Positions 24,978 to 31,943 of a DNA stretch of 64,000 nucleotides are shown piece by piece; within the stretch, counting starts at the first letter, position 1, and every line of letters begins with the position of its first letter. The DNA comes from Tsukamurella sp. 8F (GTDB lineage Bacteria > Actinomycetota > Actinomycetes > Mycobacteriales > Mycobacteriaceae), in the NCBI RefSeq assembly GCF_029167375.1, contig NZ_JARFTP010000008.1:1-64000 (forward strand). Direction: 5' to 3'. A program made the position numbers and the translations under genes. The notes below the pieces were generated by a model that did no database searches, was not told the DNA's origin, and saw nothing but the letters and a program-made list of their open reading frames with translations.

Positions 24978-25321
24978 CGCTCTCCTCCGGCAGTCCGCCC
25001 GACGCCGATCGGCTCGCTGAGCCCGCGCCCGGAGAGATGCCCGCCGCCCCAGCTCCCGCTGCTGTAGGCATCCAGTTCGACGCGGTACTCGCCCGCCGGG
25101 AGCGATGCGGGGACGGCGAACCGAGCCGGCGAGCCGTCCGCGACGCCGAGGTAGGTCCGCCGGCCGTCCTGGGCGATCAGGAAGACTCGCGCGTGCGCGA
25201 ACTCGGCGCTCGCGCCGGGACGGCTCGCGGCCCACTCGACGGCGATGCGCGCACCGTCGAGCACCAACCGCGCGTCCACGTGGACGACGGCCGGTATGGC
25301 GCTCGACGGGCGTTGTCGCAT
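24974..25321 (-). CDS. Hypothetical protein, single beta-sandwich-like domain
   Basis: A 115-residue protein that I do not recognise. It has no signal peptide or membrane segment. Alternating hydrophobic strands (VDARLVLDGARIAVEW, ARVFLIAQDGRRTYLGVA, GEYRVELDAYSSGSWGGG) look like a small fibronectin- or Ig-like fold. It is the first gene of a coupled unit with the metallophosphoesterase (4-bp overlap). A minus-strand -10-like TACGCT (25330-25335) lies eight bases before its ATG. It starts 18 bp after the tetR gene on the same strand. Confidence 0.6.
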   Translation of the reverse strand: MRQRPSSAIPAVVHVDARLVLDGARIAVEWAASRPGASAEFAHARVFLIAQDGRRTYLGVADGSPARFAVPASLPAGEYRVELDAYSSGSWGGGHLSGRGLSEPIGVGRTAGGER

Positions 25322-25339
25322 GACGCCAGAGCGTAGTCC

Positions 25340-25936
25340 CTATGACGCGGCGAGTGCGGTGAGCCAACGGACGATCGGTGTCTCGAGATCGGACCTGCTC
25401 GCACGCGTTCCCGGCTCGGGCGCGTGGAGCGAGCGCGTCCCGTAGAGCCGGTCGAACAGGAGTCCCTCGAGGAGGCTTAGGAGATCTGCCGCCGCGCGCT
25501 CCGGGGCTGAAGCGCCCAGTCCCTCTAGGAGTCCCGTCGCGGACGGTAGCGAGAACAGGCAGGTCGCGAGTGCGGCGTGCAGGGCGGGGTCCGATACGGC
25601 GTCGGGCGCGAGTGCATACCGTGCGAGCGCGTCCCTGCGGCGCGAGCCCGCCAGCAGATCCAGTTGGGTAGCGATGTGTTGCGCGGCTCCGTCGACGGTG
25701 AGCGGCCCGGCCGCGACCGCGAGTCCCTCTTCGTTCGCTGCGCGCGATGCCCGCGCAAGGTGCTCGATCGCCGCAGCCAGGAGCTCTGAGCGAGTCCGGT
25801 AGTAGTAGGACGTGGACCCGGCGGACAGGCGCAGTCGGGTGTCGACAGCACGGTGCGTCACCGCTCGGTTGCCCCCTGTCGCAGCAAGATCCAGTACTGC
25901 GTCGCAGATCTCTTCCCGCCGTGACATATCTCGCAT
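25340..25936 (-). CDS. TetR-family transcriptional regulator
   Basis: A 198-residue TetR repressor with HTH helices in AVTHRAVDTRLRLSAGSTSYYYRTRSELL, a motif typical of the group with a GSTSYYF-like recognition helix. A helical ligand domain follows. ATG 25936 has GGGAGG seven bases upstream. It is divergent from a methyltransferase gene, with two adjacent CTCTACG-type dyads between them. The metallophosphoesterase cluster follows on the same strand and may be in the same transcript. Confidence 0.87.
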   Translation of the reverse strand: MRDMSRREEICDAVLDLAATGGNRAVTHRAVDTRLRLSAGSTSYYYRTRSELLAAAIEHLARASRAANEEGLAVAAGPLTVDGAAQHIATQLDLLAGSRRRDALARYALAPDAVSDPALHAALATCLFSLPSATGLLEGLGASAPERAAADLLSLLEGLLFDRLYGTRSLHAPEPGTRASRSDLETPIVRWLTALAAS

Positions 25937-25960
25937 CGTCGGCCTCCCGCCTCATGGTTC

Positions 25961-25976
25961 CTCTATAACTGTAGAG
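25961..25976. promoter_or_regulatory. TetR operator copy 1 (methyltransferase/tetR intergenic)
   Basis: CTCTATA-AC-TGTAGAG is a 7-2-7 dyad with one mismatch. It is immediately followed by a perfect copy at 25979. Confidence 0.7.
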
Positions 25977-25978
25977 GA

Positions 25979-25994
25979 CTCTACGAACGTAGAG
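25979..25994. promoter_or_regulatory. TetR operator copy 2 (methyltransferase/tetR intergenic)
   Basis: CTCTACG-AA-CGTAGAG is a perfect 7-2-7 inverted repeat. Its centre is 18 bp from copy 1, so two dimers would bind on nearly the same helix face. Confidence 0.78.
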
Positions 25995-26016
25995 GCACAG
26001 ACCCGAAGGAGCACCC

Positions 26017-26877
26017 ATGGTCACCGAACCGATCCGTCACGTCTCGGATACCGCGCGGTGGGTCGCCGCGCTCCGGGCGGAGGAGACGGCGCGGCCCGAC
26101 GCCCTTTTCCGCGACCCGCTCGCGCACCGCCTGGCCGGGGTGCGCGGCGCCGACATCGCTCGACGCGGTCGCGCGCAGCAGGCGGCCGGCGACGACGCGT
26201 TCTTCGTCGTCACGCGTACCGCGCTTCTCGACAACGCGGTGGCGGCCGCACTGCGTGGCGGCTGTGACGCTGTGGTGAACCTCGGCGCCGGGCTCGACAC
26301 CAGGCCATACCGGCTGGACCTGCCGCGGCATCTGGACTGGTACGAGGCGGACGACGCCGGGCTGCTGGAGGGGAAGGCGCGGCTGCTCGACGACGAGATC
26401 CCACGATGTCGGCTGTACCGCCGGGCCCTGGACGTGACGGACGAGAGTGCCGTGCGCGCGCTCCTGGACGAGCTCAGTGGCCGGCGCATCGCGGTCCTCA
26501 CCGAGGGCCTGCTGATGTATCTCGACCCCGATGCCGTCGACCGGCTGACACTGCTCCTGCACCGGTCGGACGTTGCCACGTGGTCGTTCGATCTCAGCAC
26601 AGCGGGCGTGGCCTCCGTCGTTCGCGAACGCAATGCCGGGCTGCTCAAAGCGTCACCGTGGCGGTTCCTGCCCGCGACCGGCGTGGCCTTCTTCGAGCAG
26701 CGCGGATGGCAGGTCGACGATGTCTACTCGATCTTCGTCGAGGCGGTGCGGCTGGGGCGCCTAGACGGGCCTGGTGTGCGCGAGGCGGCGGCCGGCCCAC
26801 AGCCCGACCCCCGGGCGCCGGGCGACGTCCCCTACAGCGCCGTCGTATCAGTCAGCCCAGTGCACGCAGCCATGTGA
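26017..26877 (+). CDS. SAM-dependent methyltransferase, leucine carboxyl methyltransferase-like
   Basis: A 286-residue class I methyltransferase of the LCMT/TIGR00027 group, common in mycobacteria as many paralogues. The N-terminus has RHVSDTARWVAALRAEE and the RDPLAHRLAG segment. The SAM motif is VVNLGAGLDTRPYRL, then WYEADDAGLLEGK and VLTEGLLMYLDPDAV. It methylates an unidentified small molecule. GAAGGAG at 26005-26011 is a strong ribosome binding site. The last 26 bp overlap the 3' end of cobK on the opposite strand. Control by the divergent TetR is inferred from the paired dyads. Confidence 0.85.
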   Translation: MVTEPIRHVSDTARWVAALRAEETARPDALFRDPLAHRLAGVRGADIARRGRAQQAAGDDAFFVVTRTALLDNAVAAALRGGCDAVVNLGAGLDTRPYRLDLPRHLDWYEADDAGLLEGKARLLDDEIPRCRLYRRALDVTDESAVRALLDELSGRRIAVLTEGLLMYLDPDAVDRLTLLLHRSDVATWSFDLSTAGVASVVRERNAGLLKASPWRFLPATGVAFFEQRGWQVDDVYSIFVEAVRLGRLDGPGVREAAAGPQPDPRAPGDVPYSAVVSVSPVHAAM

Positions 26878-27610
26878 AAGCCTCGGCCGCGGTGGCGACC
26901 GAGCGGACACCGTCGGGGCGCGGAGGGCGGTCCACCATGACCACATCGACCCCCAGCTCGCGGGCCGCGGTGAGCTTCGCGGAGACCAGGTCGCCGCCGC
27001 TGTTCTTGGTCACCAGGACATCGATCCTATTGCGGCTCAGCAGGTCTGTTTCCCCGTCGAGCGTATAGGGGCCTCTGTCCAGCAGCAGGGCGTGGCGGCG
27101 AGGCATCCCCTTGGACGGTGGATCGACCACCCGGATCACGAACCACCAGGCGTTCAGGTGAGCGAACTCGTGCACGTCCTGCCGCCCCGTCGTGAGGAGG
27201 GCGCGACCGGCTGTCCGGGCGTCGAGTTCGGCCGCCGCAGCTGCGACCGAGGGAACCCGCTCCCAGGTATCCGCGGGGTCGGGCTGCCACGGCGGGCGCA
27301 CCACCGCCACGACCGGGACGTCGCACGCTCCGGCCGCCTCGGCCACGTTGCGGGAGATCGTCGCCGCGAAAGGGTGGGTGGCGTCGACCAGTGCGCGTAT
27401 CCCCTCGCTCCGCACGTAGTCTGCGAGCCCGTCCGCTCCGCCGAAGCCGCCGATGCGTGAACGCCCAGGGGGCAGGCGCGGATTGGTGACGCGACCCGCC
27501 AGGGAGCTTTCGACCTCGTACCCCGGCTCGGCATCGAGCAGCCCGGCGAGTTCGCGTCCCTCGGCCGTCCCGCCCAGAACGAGTACCTTGATCGACTCGG
27601 GGCGGGTCAA
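26852..27610 (-). CDS. cobK: Precorrin-6A reductase CobK
   Basis: A 252-residue NADPH-dependent reductase converting precorrin-6A to precorrin-6B. VLVLGGTAEGRELAGLL is the nucleotide-binding N-terminus, LVDATHPFAATISRNVAEA the most conserved CobK/CbiJ segment, and DVLVTKNSGGDLVSAKL the C-terminal one. The start is TTG 27610, overlapping the cobM stop (TTGA), the only reading that keeps the N-terminal strand with family spacing. The 3' end overlaps the convergent methyltransferase gene. Confidence 0.9.
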   Translation of the reverse strand: MTRPESIKVLVLGGTAEGRELAGLLDAEPGYEVESSLAGRVTNPRLPPGRSRIGGFGGADGLADYVRSEGIRALVDATHPFAATISRNVAEAAGACDVPVVAVVRPPWQPDPADTWERVPSVAAAAAELDARTAGRALLTTGRQDVHEFAHLNAWWFVIRVVDPPSKGMPRRHALLLDRGPYTLDGETDLLSRNRIDVLVTKNSGGDLVSAKLTAARELGVDVVMVDRPPRPDGVRSVATAAEAFTWLRALG

Positions 27611-28359
27611 TGCGTCGCCCCCCGTGTACGGGCCGCCGAGTAGAGGTAGCTGTCGGGGAACTGTTCTGCGTCGAGTACCCTGCCGACGAAGATCACGGCC
27701 GTCCTCGTGATGCCCTCCGCCGCAAGCTGTTCCGGAAGGTCGCCGAGTCGGCAGCGGACCACCCGCTCGTCCGGGCGTGACGCGAATGCCACGACGGCGA
27801 CCGGGCAGTCCACGCCGTAATGCGGGGCCAGGTCGTTCGTGAGGGCTTCCGCGCGGTGCGCGGCGAGATGCAAGGCGAGCGTCACGCCTGTGCGCGCCAG
27901 TGACGCGAGGTCCTCCCCCGGCGGCATGTCCGTCGACAGCGTGGATACGCGAGTGATCAGTAGAGACTGGCCCACCTCCGGCACCGTCAGCTCGCGTCCC
28001 AGCGACGCGGCCGCGGCCGCGAAAGCGGGCACTCCGGGGACGACCTCGTACGGGACACCCAGAGCGTCCAGTCGCCGCGCCTGCTCGGCGAACGCCGAGT
28101 AGAGCGACACGTCGCCCGAGTGCAGCCGTGCCACGTCCAGCCCTGACAGATGGGCGACCTCGATGCGGGAGATGATGTCCTCCAGCGGCATCCGCGCCGT
28201 GTCGATCAGCTCGGCTCCGTCCGGGCAGCGCTCCAGCATCTCCCCCGGCACCAGTGAACCCGCGTACAGGCACACCGCGCACCGGGCGAGGGTGTCGGCG
28301 CCGCGCAGAGTCAACAGATCCGGTGCACCCGGGCCTGCTCCGATGAAGTAGACGGTCAC
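27607..28359 (-). CDS. cobM: Precorrin-4 C11-methyltransferase CobM
   Basis: A 250-residue tetrapyrrole methylase that methylates C-11 of precorrin-4 with S-adenosylmethionine. VYFIGAGPGAPDLLTLRGAD is the SAM-pocket start, followed by VARLHSGDVSLYSAF and VPGVPAFAAAAASLG. The late VAVVAFASRPDERV segment is typical. GTG 28359 overlaps the cobL stop (GTGA) and fits the family N-terminus exactly. An ATG at 28401 would add 14 residues without homology value. It is coupled to cobK downstream by a 4-bp overlap. Confidence 0.93.
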   Translation of the reverse strand: MTVYFIGAGPGAPDLLTLRGADTLARCAVCLYAGSLVPGEMLERCPDGAELIDTARMPLEDIISRIEVAHLSGLDVARLHSGDVSLYSAFAEQARRLDALGVPYEVVPGVPAFAAAAASLGRELTVPEVGQSLLITRVSTLSTDMPPGEDLASLARTGVTLALHLAAHRAEALTNDLAPHYGVDCPVAVVAFASRPDERVVRCRLGDLPEQLAAEGITRTAVIFVGRVLDAEQFPDSYLYSAARTRGATH

Positions 28360-29477
28360 CGGGTGACCGCCCACTGCACCAGGGGCCGTCTCGGTGACCA
28401 TGCGTTCGCTGCACCGAGGGGCGTGAGATCCGATGCCACATACTGGCGCAGCGTGCCGCCGTACCGCCTGTGCAGTTCGATCGCCAGAGCCTGATTCTCG
28501 ACCGTGACGACGTTTGCGACGAGCCTGCCCCCCACCGGTAATGCGCCCAGGCAGGTCTCGGCGACCTCGTTCGTCAGCCCGCCCCCGACGAATATCGCCC
28601 CGGGGTCCGGGAGGCCTGCGAGGGCTTCCGGTGCCCGGCCGACGACCACCGTCGCGCGCACGCCGGCCGCCGCGGCGTTGCGAACGACCCGCTCGGCGCG
28701 GTCCGCGCGGGCCTCGACGGCGATGAGCTCTGCTCCGTGCACCGCCGCGGACGCGATACCGACCGAACCCGAACCGGCGCCGATATCCCAGATCCGCTGT
28801 CCCGGAACGGGTTCGAGCGCCGCCACCGTGAGTGCCCGGACATCGGGTTTAGTGATCTGGCCGTCGTGCTCTAGTTCGAAGGGCTGTGGCGTCGCGGGTT
28901 CCACGGCCACGACGTTCAGATCGTCGACGGCGGTGTCGCCGCGACCGATCCGCTCGTCGTCGGCGCCGAGTCGCTCGAGCACGGTCACATCGGCCGCGAC
29001 ACGAGCCTCGTCGAGCAGCGAGCGCACGTCGGCAGGTGTGGCGCCGGACTCGCTGAGTACCAACACCTTCTGTCCCATGCGGACGTGGCGAACCAGTGGC
29101 GCGGCGTCGCGCGCGACGGCGGAGACGATCGCGACGTCCTGCACCGCCCATCCGAGCCGGGCGCAGGCGAGCGACACGGAGGAGACATGCGGTAGCACCT
29201 TCAGTTCGAGGTCGGGGCGCCGCCGCGCGAGTGTGGCGCCGATTCCGTGCAGCATGGGGTCGCCGCTCGCGAGGACGTGGACGCCGTCGGGCAGGGCGTC
29301 GACCGCAGGCAGGAGAGGCGTCGGCCAGGGTCTGCGCGCGGCGCGCACGTCGTCGGTCAGGAGGGCCAGCTGCCGAGGCCCGCCATGGACGATGCGGGCG
29401 CGCTGCAACTCTCGCTGAGCGGTACCCGCCAGGCCCGGCCAGCCGTCGGCACCTATACCGACGACCGTCACCGTCAT
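28356..29477 (-). CDS. cobL: Precorrin-6B C5,15-methyltransferase (decarboxylating) CobL
   Basis: A 373-residue bifunctional enzyme. The N-terminal CbiE-like domain (about 1-200, VTVVGIGADGWPGLAG, then HVLASGDPMLHGIG) methylates C-5. The C-terminal CbiT-like domain (KPDVRALTVAALEP, then the SAM motif WDIGAGSGSVGIASA) methylates C-15 with decarboxylation. ATG 29477 overlaps the upstream SDR stop (ATGA). It is part of the SDR-cobL-cobM-cobK chain, in which every junction is a 4-bp overlap. Confidence 0.93.
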   Translation of the reverse strand: MTVTVVGIGADGWPGLAGTAQRELQRARIVHGGPRQLALLTDDVRAARRPWPTPLLPAVDALPDGVHVLASGDPMLHGIGATLARRRPDLELKVLPHVSSVSLACARLGWAVQDVAIVSAVARDAAPLVRHVRMGQKVLVLSESGATPADVRSLLDEARVAADVTVLERLGADDERIGRGDTAVDDLNVVAVEPATPQPFELEHDGQITKPDVRALTVAALEPVPGQRIWDIGAGSGSVGIASAAVHGAELIAVEARADRAERVVRNAAAAGVRATVVVGRAPEALAGLPDPGAIFVGGGLTNEVAETCLGALPVGGRLVANVVTVENQALAIELHRRYGGTLRQYVASDLTPLGAANAWSPRRPLVQWAVTR

Positions 29478-30259
29478 CGGGGCATCCTGCGCCAGAGGGG
29501 GTGGGGCAACACGCGCATGACCGCGGCGGCGCCCCGCAGGGTGCCCGGAATCCACACGACGCGTCGGCGACGGCCCAGCGCGGCCACGGTCGCGTCGGCC
29601 ACCTGCTGCGGTGTAGACGACATCGGCGCGGGCTTGACGCCGGACTCCATGAGCTCCTTGGTCATCTGCCCGATCACGAATCCTGGCCGAGCCAGAAGTA
29701 CCTGGACGCCGGTGCCCCCGAGCGCGTCCGCGAAACCCTGCACGAACCCGTCGAGGCCGGCCTTCGCGCTGCCGTAGACGTAGTTGGCGCGACGGACACG
29801 CACGCCGGCGATCGACGAGAACGCGATGATCGCCCCGCGGCTCCCCCGCTCGAGGGCCTGGCCTTTGAGCATCACCGCGAGTTCGGTGAGCACGGAGACC
29901 TGCGCGACGTAGTCGGTATGCGCGATCTGCACGGCGTGTGCGGCGTCCGCCTCGGCGCGGGCCTGGTCCCCGAGGATTCCGAAGGCCACGACGGCGACGC
30001 CTATCCGGCCGTGCCGCTCCGCGATCGATCTCAGCATCGGACCATGCGAGGCGGTGTCGTCGGCGTCGAACTCGACCGCCTCCACGGCGCTGGCACCGTC
30101 GGCGAGGAGTGCCTCGCGCTGGGCCGTGAGATCGTTGGAGCGGCGGGCCGCCAGCACGACGGTGCGTTGGACGCAGATCCGCCGCGCGACCTCGACGCCG
30201 ATCTCGCTGCGGCCGCCGAGCACGAGGATGACGCCTTCCGGCGTCGGCTGTTCGGGCAC
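29474..30259 (-). CDS. Short-chain dehydrogenase, DprE2-like
   Basis: A 261-residue SDR. VILVLGGRSEIGVEVARR is the cofactor loop, VAVVAFGILGDQ follows, and the catalytic Tyr/Lys is in VRRANYVYGSAKAGLDGF. That last motif and the C-terminal RVLPHPLWRRMP closely resemble DprE2, the decaprenylphosphoryl-keto-pentose reductase of arabinan synthesis. No DprE1 neighbour is present, so this is probably a paralogue with another substrate. In M. tuberculosis an SDR (Rv2073c) occupies the same place before cobL. GTG 30259 is preceded by a minus-strand TAGGGT (30266-30271) six bases away, suggesting leaderless translation. Confidence 0.83.
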   Translation of the reverse strand: MPEQPTPEGVILVLGGRSEIGVEVARRICVQRTVVLAARRSNDLTAQREALLADGASAVEAVEFDADDTASHGPMLRSIAERHGRIGVAVVAFGILGDQARAEADAAHAVQIAHTDYVAQVSVLTELAVMLKGQALERGSRGAIIAFSSIAGVRVRRANYVYGSAKAGLDGFVQGFADALGGTGVQVLLARPGFVIGQMTKELMESGVKPAPMSSTPQQVADATVAALGRRRRVVWIPGTLRGAAAVMRVLPHPLWRRMPR

Positions 30260-30265
30260 CGTCCC

Positions 30266-30271
30266 ACCCTA
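30266..30271 (-). promoter_or_regulatory. -10 element for leaderless SDR-cobLMK operon
   Basis: TAGGGT on the minus strand lies six bases before GTG 30259. It lies back to back with the -10 of the divergent gene at 30289-30294, 17 bp away. Confidence 0.6.
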
Positions 30272-30288
30272 GCCATCCTCCGTGCGGT

Positions 30289-30294
30289 TAGGGT
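30289..30294 (+). promoter_or_regulatory. -10 element for leaderless PPOX gene
   Basis: TAGGGT lies six bases before GTG 30301. With no ribosome binding site in the 41-bp divergent gap, transcription probably starts at or next to the start codon. Confidence 0.6.
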
Positions 30295-30300
30295 GCGGGC

Positions 30301-30705
30301 GTGCCTACCGATAGAGCCGGGCTCGGCGCGGCCGCCGCCGAGTTCGTGACCGAGCGCCACGTCGCCAGCCTCGTGACGTTGCGCGGTGACGGGACTCCGC
30401 ACAGCGTCGCGATCGCCTTCACCTACGACCCGGATGCCGGGTCGGTGCGAGTGATCACCGATGGCGGCAGCGTCAAGGCACGAAACGTCCGGCGCCGTGG
30501 CTACGCAGCCGTGACGCAGGTCGACGGCGCCCGCTGGATCACTCTCGAGGGCACGGCCCGGGTACTCGATGACCCCGAGACCGTCCGGGACGCGGAGCGC
30601 CGGCACGCCGTCCGCTATCGGACCCCGCGCGAGAACCCGACCCGCGTCGTCATCGAACTCACCGTGACCCGGGTGTTGCAGTCCCGCGCCCTCCGCGCTT
30701 CTTGA
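30301..30705 (+). CDS. PPOX-class split-barrel protein (F420-dependent biliverdin reductase-like)
   Basis: A 134-residue split-barrel flavin/F420-binding protein of the pyridoxamine-phosphate-oxidase superfamily. FVTERHVASLVTLRGDGTPHS is the opening strand pair, VRVITDGGSVKARNVRRRG the cofactor region, and ITLEGTARVLDD the second half. Its size and its place beside the SDR-cobLMK cluster match M. tuberculosis Rv2074, an F420H2-dependent biliverdin reductase (position recalled from memory). F420 rather than FMN use is inference. Confidence 0.82.
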   Translation: MPTDRAGLGAAAAEFVTERHVASLVTLRGDGTPHSVAIAFTYDPDAGSVRVITDGGSVKARNVRRRGYAAVTQVDGARWITLEGTARVLDDPETVRDAERRHAVRYRTPRENPTRVVIELTVTRVLQSRALRAS

Positions 30706-30794
30706 TCGCTACCGGGCGTGACAGCGCTCTTATCGGCACGGGGCGTCGTCGTCCGACGTCGGGCCGGCGGCTGTCGATCGGCTAGAGGTGCGCC

Positions 30795-31367
30795 CTACGC
30801 AGTCTGAGTCCTGAGAAGGCGCCCGGCAGCGTGACGGGCAGCATGCGCCGCGTCCGGACCGCCGACGATGCCGGCGGTGACTATCGCCCCCTCGGCAAGC
30901 AGATAGATCGCCTCGGCAACGGCCGGATCGCTCGAGTCGACGAGCGCCACGATCTGATCGTGGAAGGCACGCTTATGGCTGCGGACCTCTTCGAGTACGG
31001 CCGGCGACGTCGATCCGAGCTCCCCATGGACGTTGACCCAGACGCACCCGCGGAAGTCGGGCGCCTGGAAGAGGTCTGCGAGCCAATCGAAGACCGCGAG
31101 GACGCGGGCGGTGCCGTCACCCGCTCGGCTCGTGGACGCGGCCAGATCCGCCCGCCATCGCCGGTCCCTGCGACGAAGCACTGCGACGACGATGTCCTCC
31201 TTCGTGGGGAACATCGAGTACATCCGCTTCAGCGGGATGCCGGACTCGGCTCGAAGACGGTCCATCCCGACGGCTCGAACGCCCCGCGTGTAGATCAGCG
31301 ACTCGGCTGTGTCCAGCAGATGCTCGCGGTCGGACGCCTGTCGGTCGGTACTGAGCCGGGTGGGCAT
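30795..31367 (-). CDS. TetR-family transcriptional regulator
   Basis: A 190-residue TetR repressor. HTH helices lie in GVRAVGMDRLRAESGIPLKRMYSMFPTKED. The C-terminal domain has the AWR-like FDWLADLFQAPDFRGCVWVNV segment seen in many actinobacterial TetR proteins. ATG 31367 has AGGAG eight bases upstream. It is divergent from a DUF1348 gene. Two GAGAAC-type dyads between them make it the likely repressor of both. Confidence 0.87.
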   Translation of the reverse strand: MPTRLSTDRQASDREHLLDTAESLIYTRGVRAVGMDRLRAESGIPLKRMYSMFPTKEDIVVAVLRRRDRRWRADLAASTSRAGDGTARVLAVFDWLADLFQAPDFRGCVWVNVHGELGSTSPAVLEEVRSHKRAFHDQIVALVDSSDPAVAEAIYLLAEGAIVTAGIVGGPDAAHAARHAAGRLLRTQTA

Positions 31368-31389
31368 GACTGGCGCTCCTGTTGACTCT

Positions 31390-31405
31390 GAGAACGTGTG
31401 TTCTC
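31390..31405. promoter_or_regulatory. TetR operator copy 1 (DUF1348/tetR intergenic)
   Basis: GAGAAC-GTGT-GTTCTC is a perfect 6-4-6 inverted repeat. It recurs 34 bp away at 31424-31439. Confidence 0.75.
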
Positions 31406-31423
31406 TAGCGTAGTCGACAACTG

Positions 31424-31439
31424 GGGAACGGCCGTTCTC
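31424..31439. promoter_or_regulatory. TetR operator copy 2 (DUF1348/tetR intergenic)
   Basis: GGGAAC-GGCC-GTTCTC has the same 6-4-6 dyad with one mismatch. One more flanking G/C pair on each side extends the symmetry. Confidence 0.7.
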
Positions 31440-31453
31440 CATTCACGATCGGA

Positions 31454-31921
31454 ATGCCTGTGACCGAATTGCGCTCCCCGCTGCCACCTTTCACGCCGGA
31501 AACCGCCGCGGAGAAGGTTCAACTCGCCGAAGACGCATGGAACACCCGCGATCCCGAGCACGTGTCCCGTGCGTACACGCCCGACTCGATCTGGCGCAAT
31601 CGTGACGTCTTCGTTCGCGGACGTTCCGAGATCGTCGAGTTCCTGACCGCGAAGTGGGAGCGCGAGCTGGATTATGCGTTGCGAAAGAGCCTCTGGGGAT
31701 TTCGTGGAAACCGCATGGCGGTCCGATTCCAGTACGAGTGGCACGATCGGGACGGGCAGTGGTGGCGGAGTTACGGGAACGAACTATGGGAGTTCGACGA
31801 CGCGGGCCTGATGTCCCGGAGGGAGGCCAGCATCAATGACCTGGCCATCGCCGAGCACGAACGTCGGATCCGGGGCCCCCGTCCCGTCGACGAACGTGGC
31901 GTCGTGATCCCGATCGAATGA
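31454..31921 (+). CDS. DUF1348 protein (NTF2-like fold)
   Basis: A 155-residue protein of the DUF1348 family with an NTF2-like fold. The sequence is highly conserved: [40 protein letters not shown], the [20 protein letters not shown] core and [10 protein letters not shown] near the end. NTF2-like folds bind small hydrophobic ligands or act as isomerases; no activity is established for this family to my knowledge. ATG 31454 is used. It is regulated by the divergent TetR if the dyads are operators. Its stop lies 22 bp from that of the convergent sugar porter. Confidence 0.87.
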   Translation: MPVTELRSPLPPFTPETAAEKVQLAEDAWNTRDPEHVSRAYTPDSIWRNRDVFVRGRSEIVEFLTAKWERELDYALRKSLWGFRGNRMAVRFQYEWHDRDGQWWRSYGNELWEFDDAGLMSRREASINDLAIAEHERRIRGPRPVDERGVVIPIE

Positions 31922-31939
31922 GCGGCGCAGCTGCGCTGC
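31922..31939. terminator. Palindrome between convergent stops (bidirectional terminator candidate)
   Basis: An 18-bp near-perfect palindrome, GCGGCGCAGCTGCGCTGC, fills most of the 22-bp gap between the DUF1348 and sugar-porter stops. It would fold on either transcript. There is no T tract. Confidence 0.45.
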
Positions 31940-31943
31940 GGGA

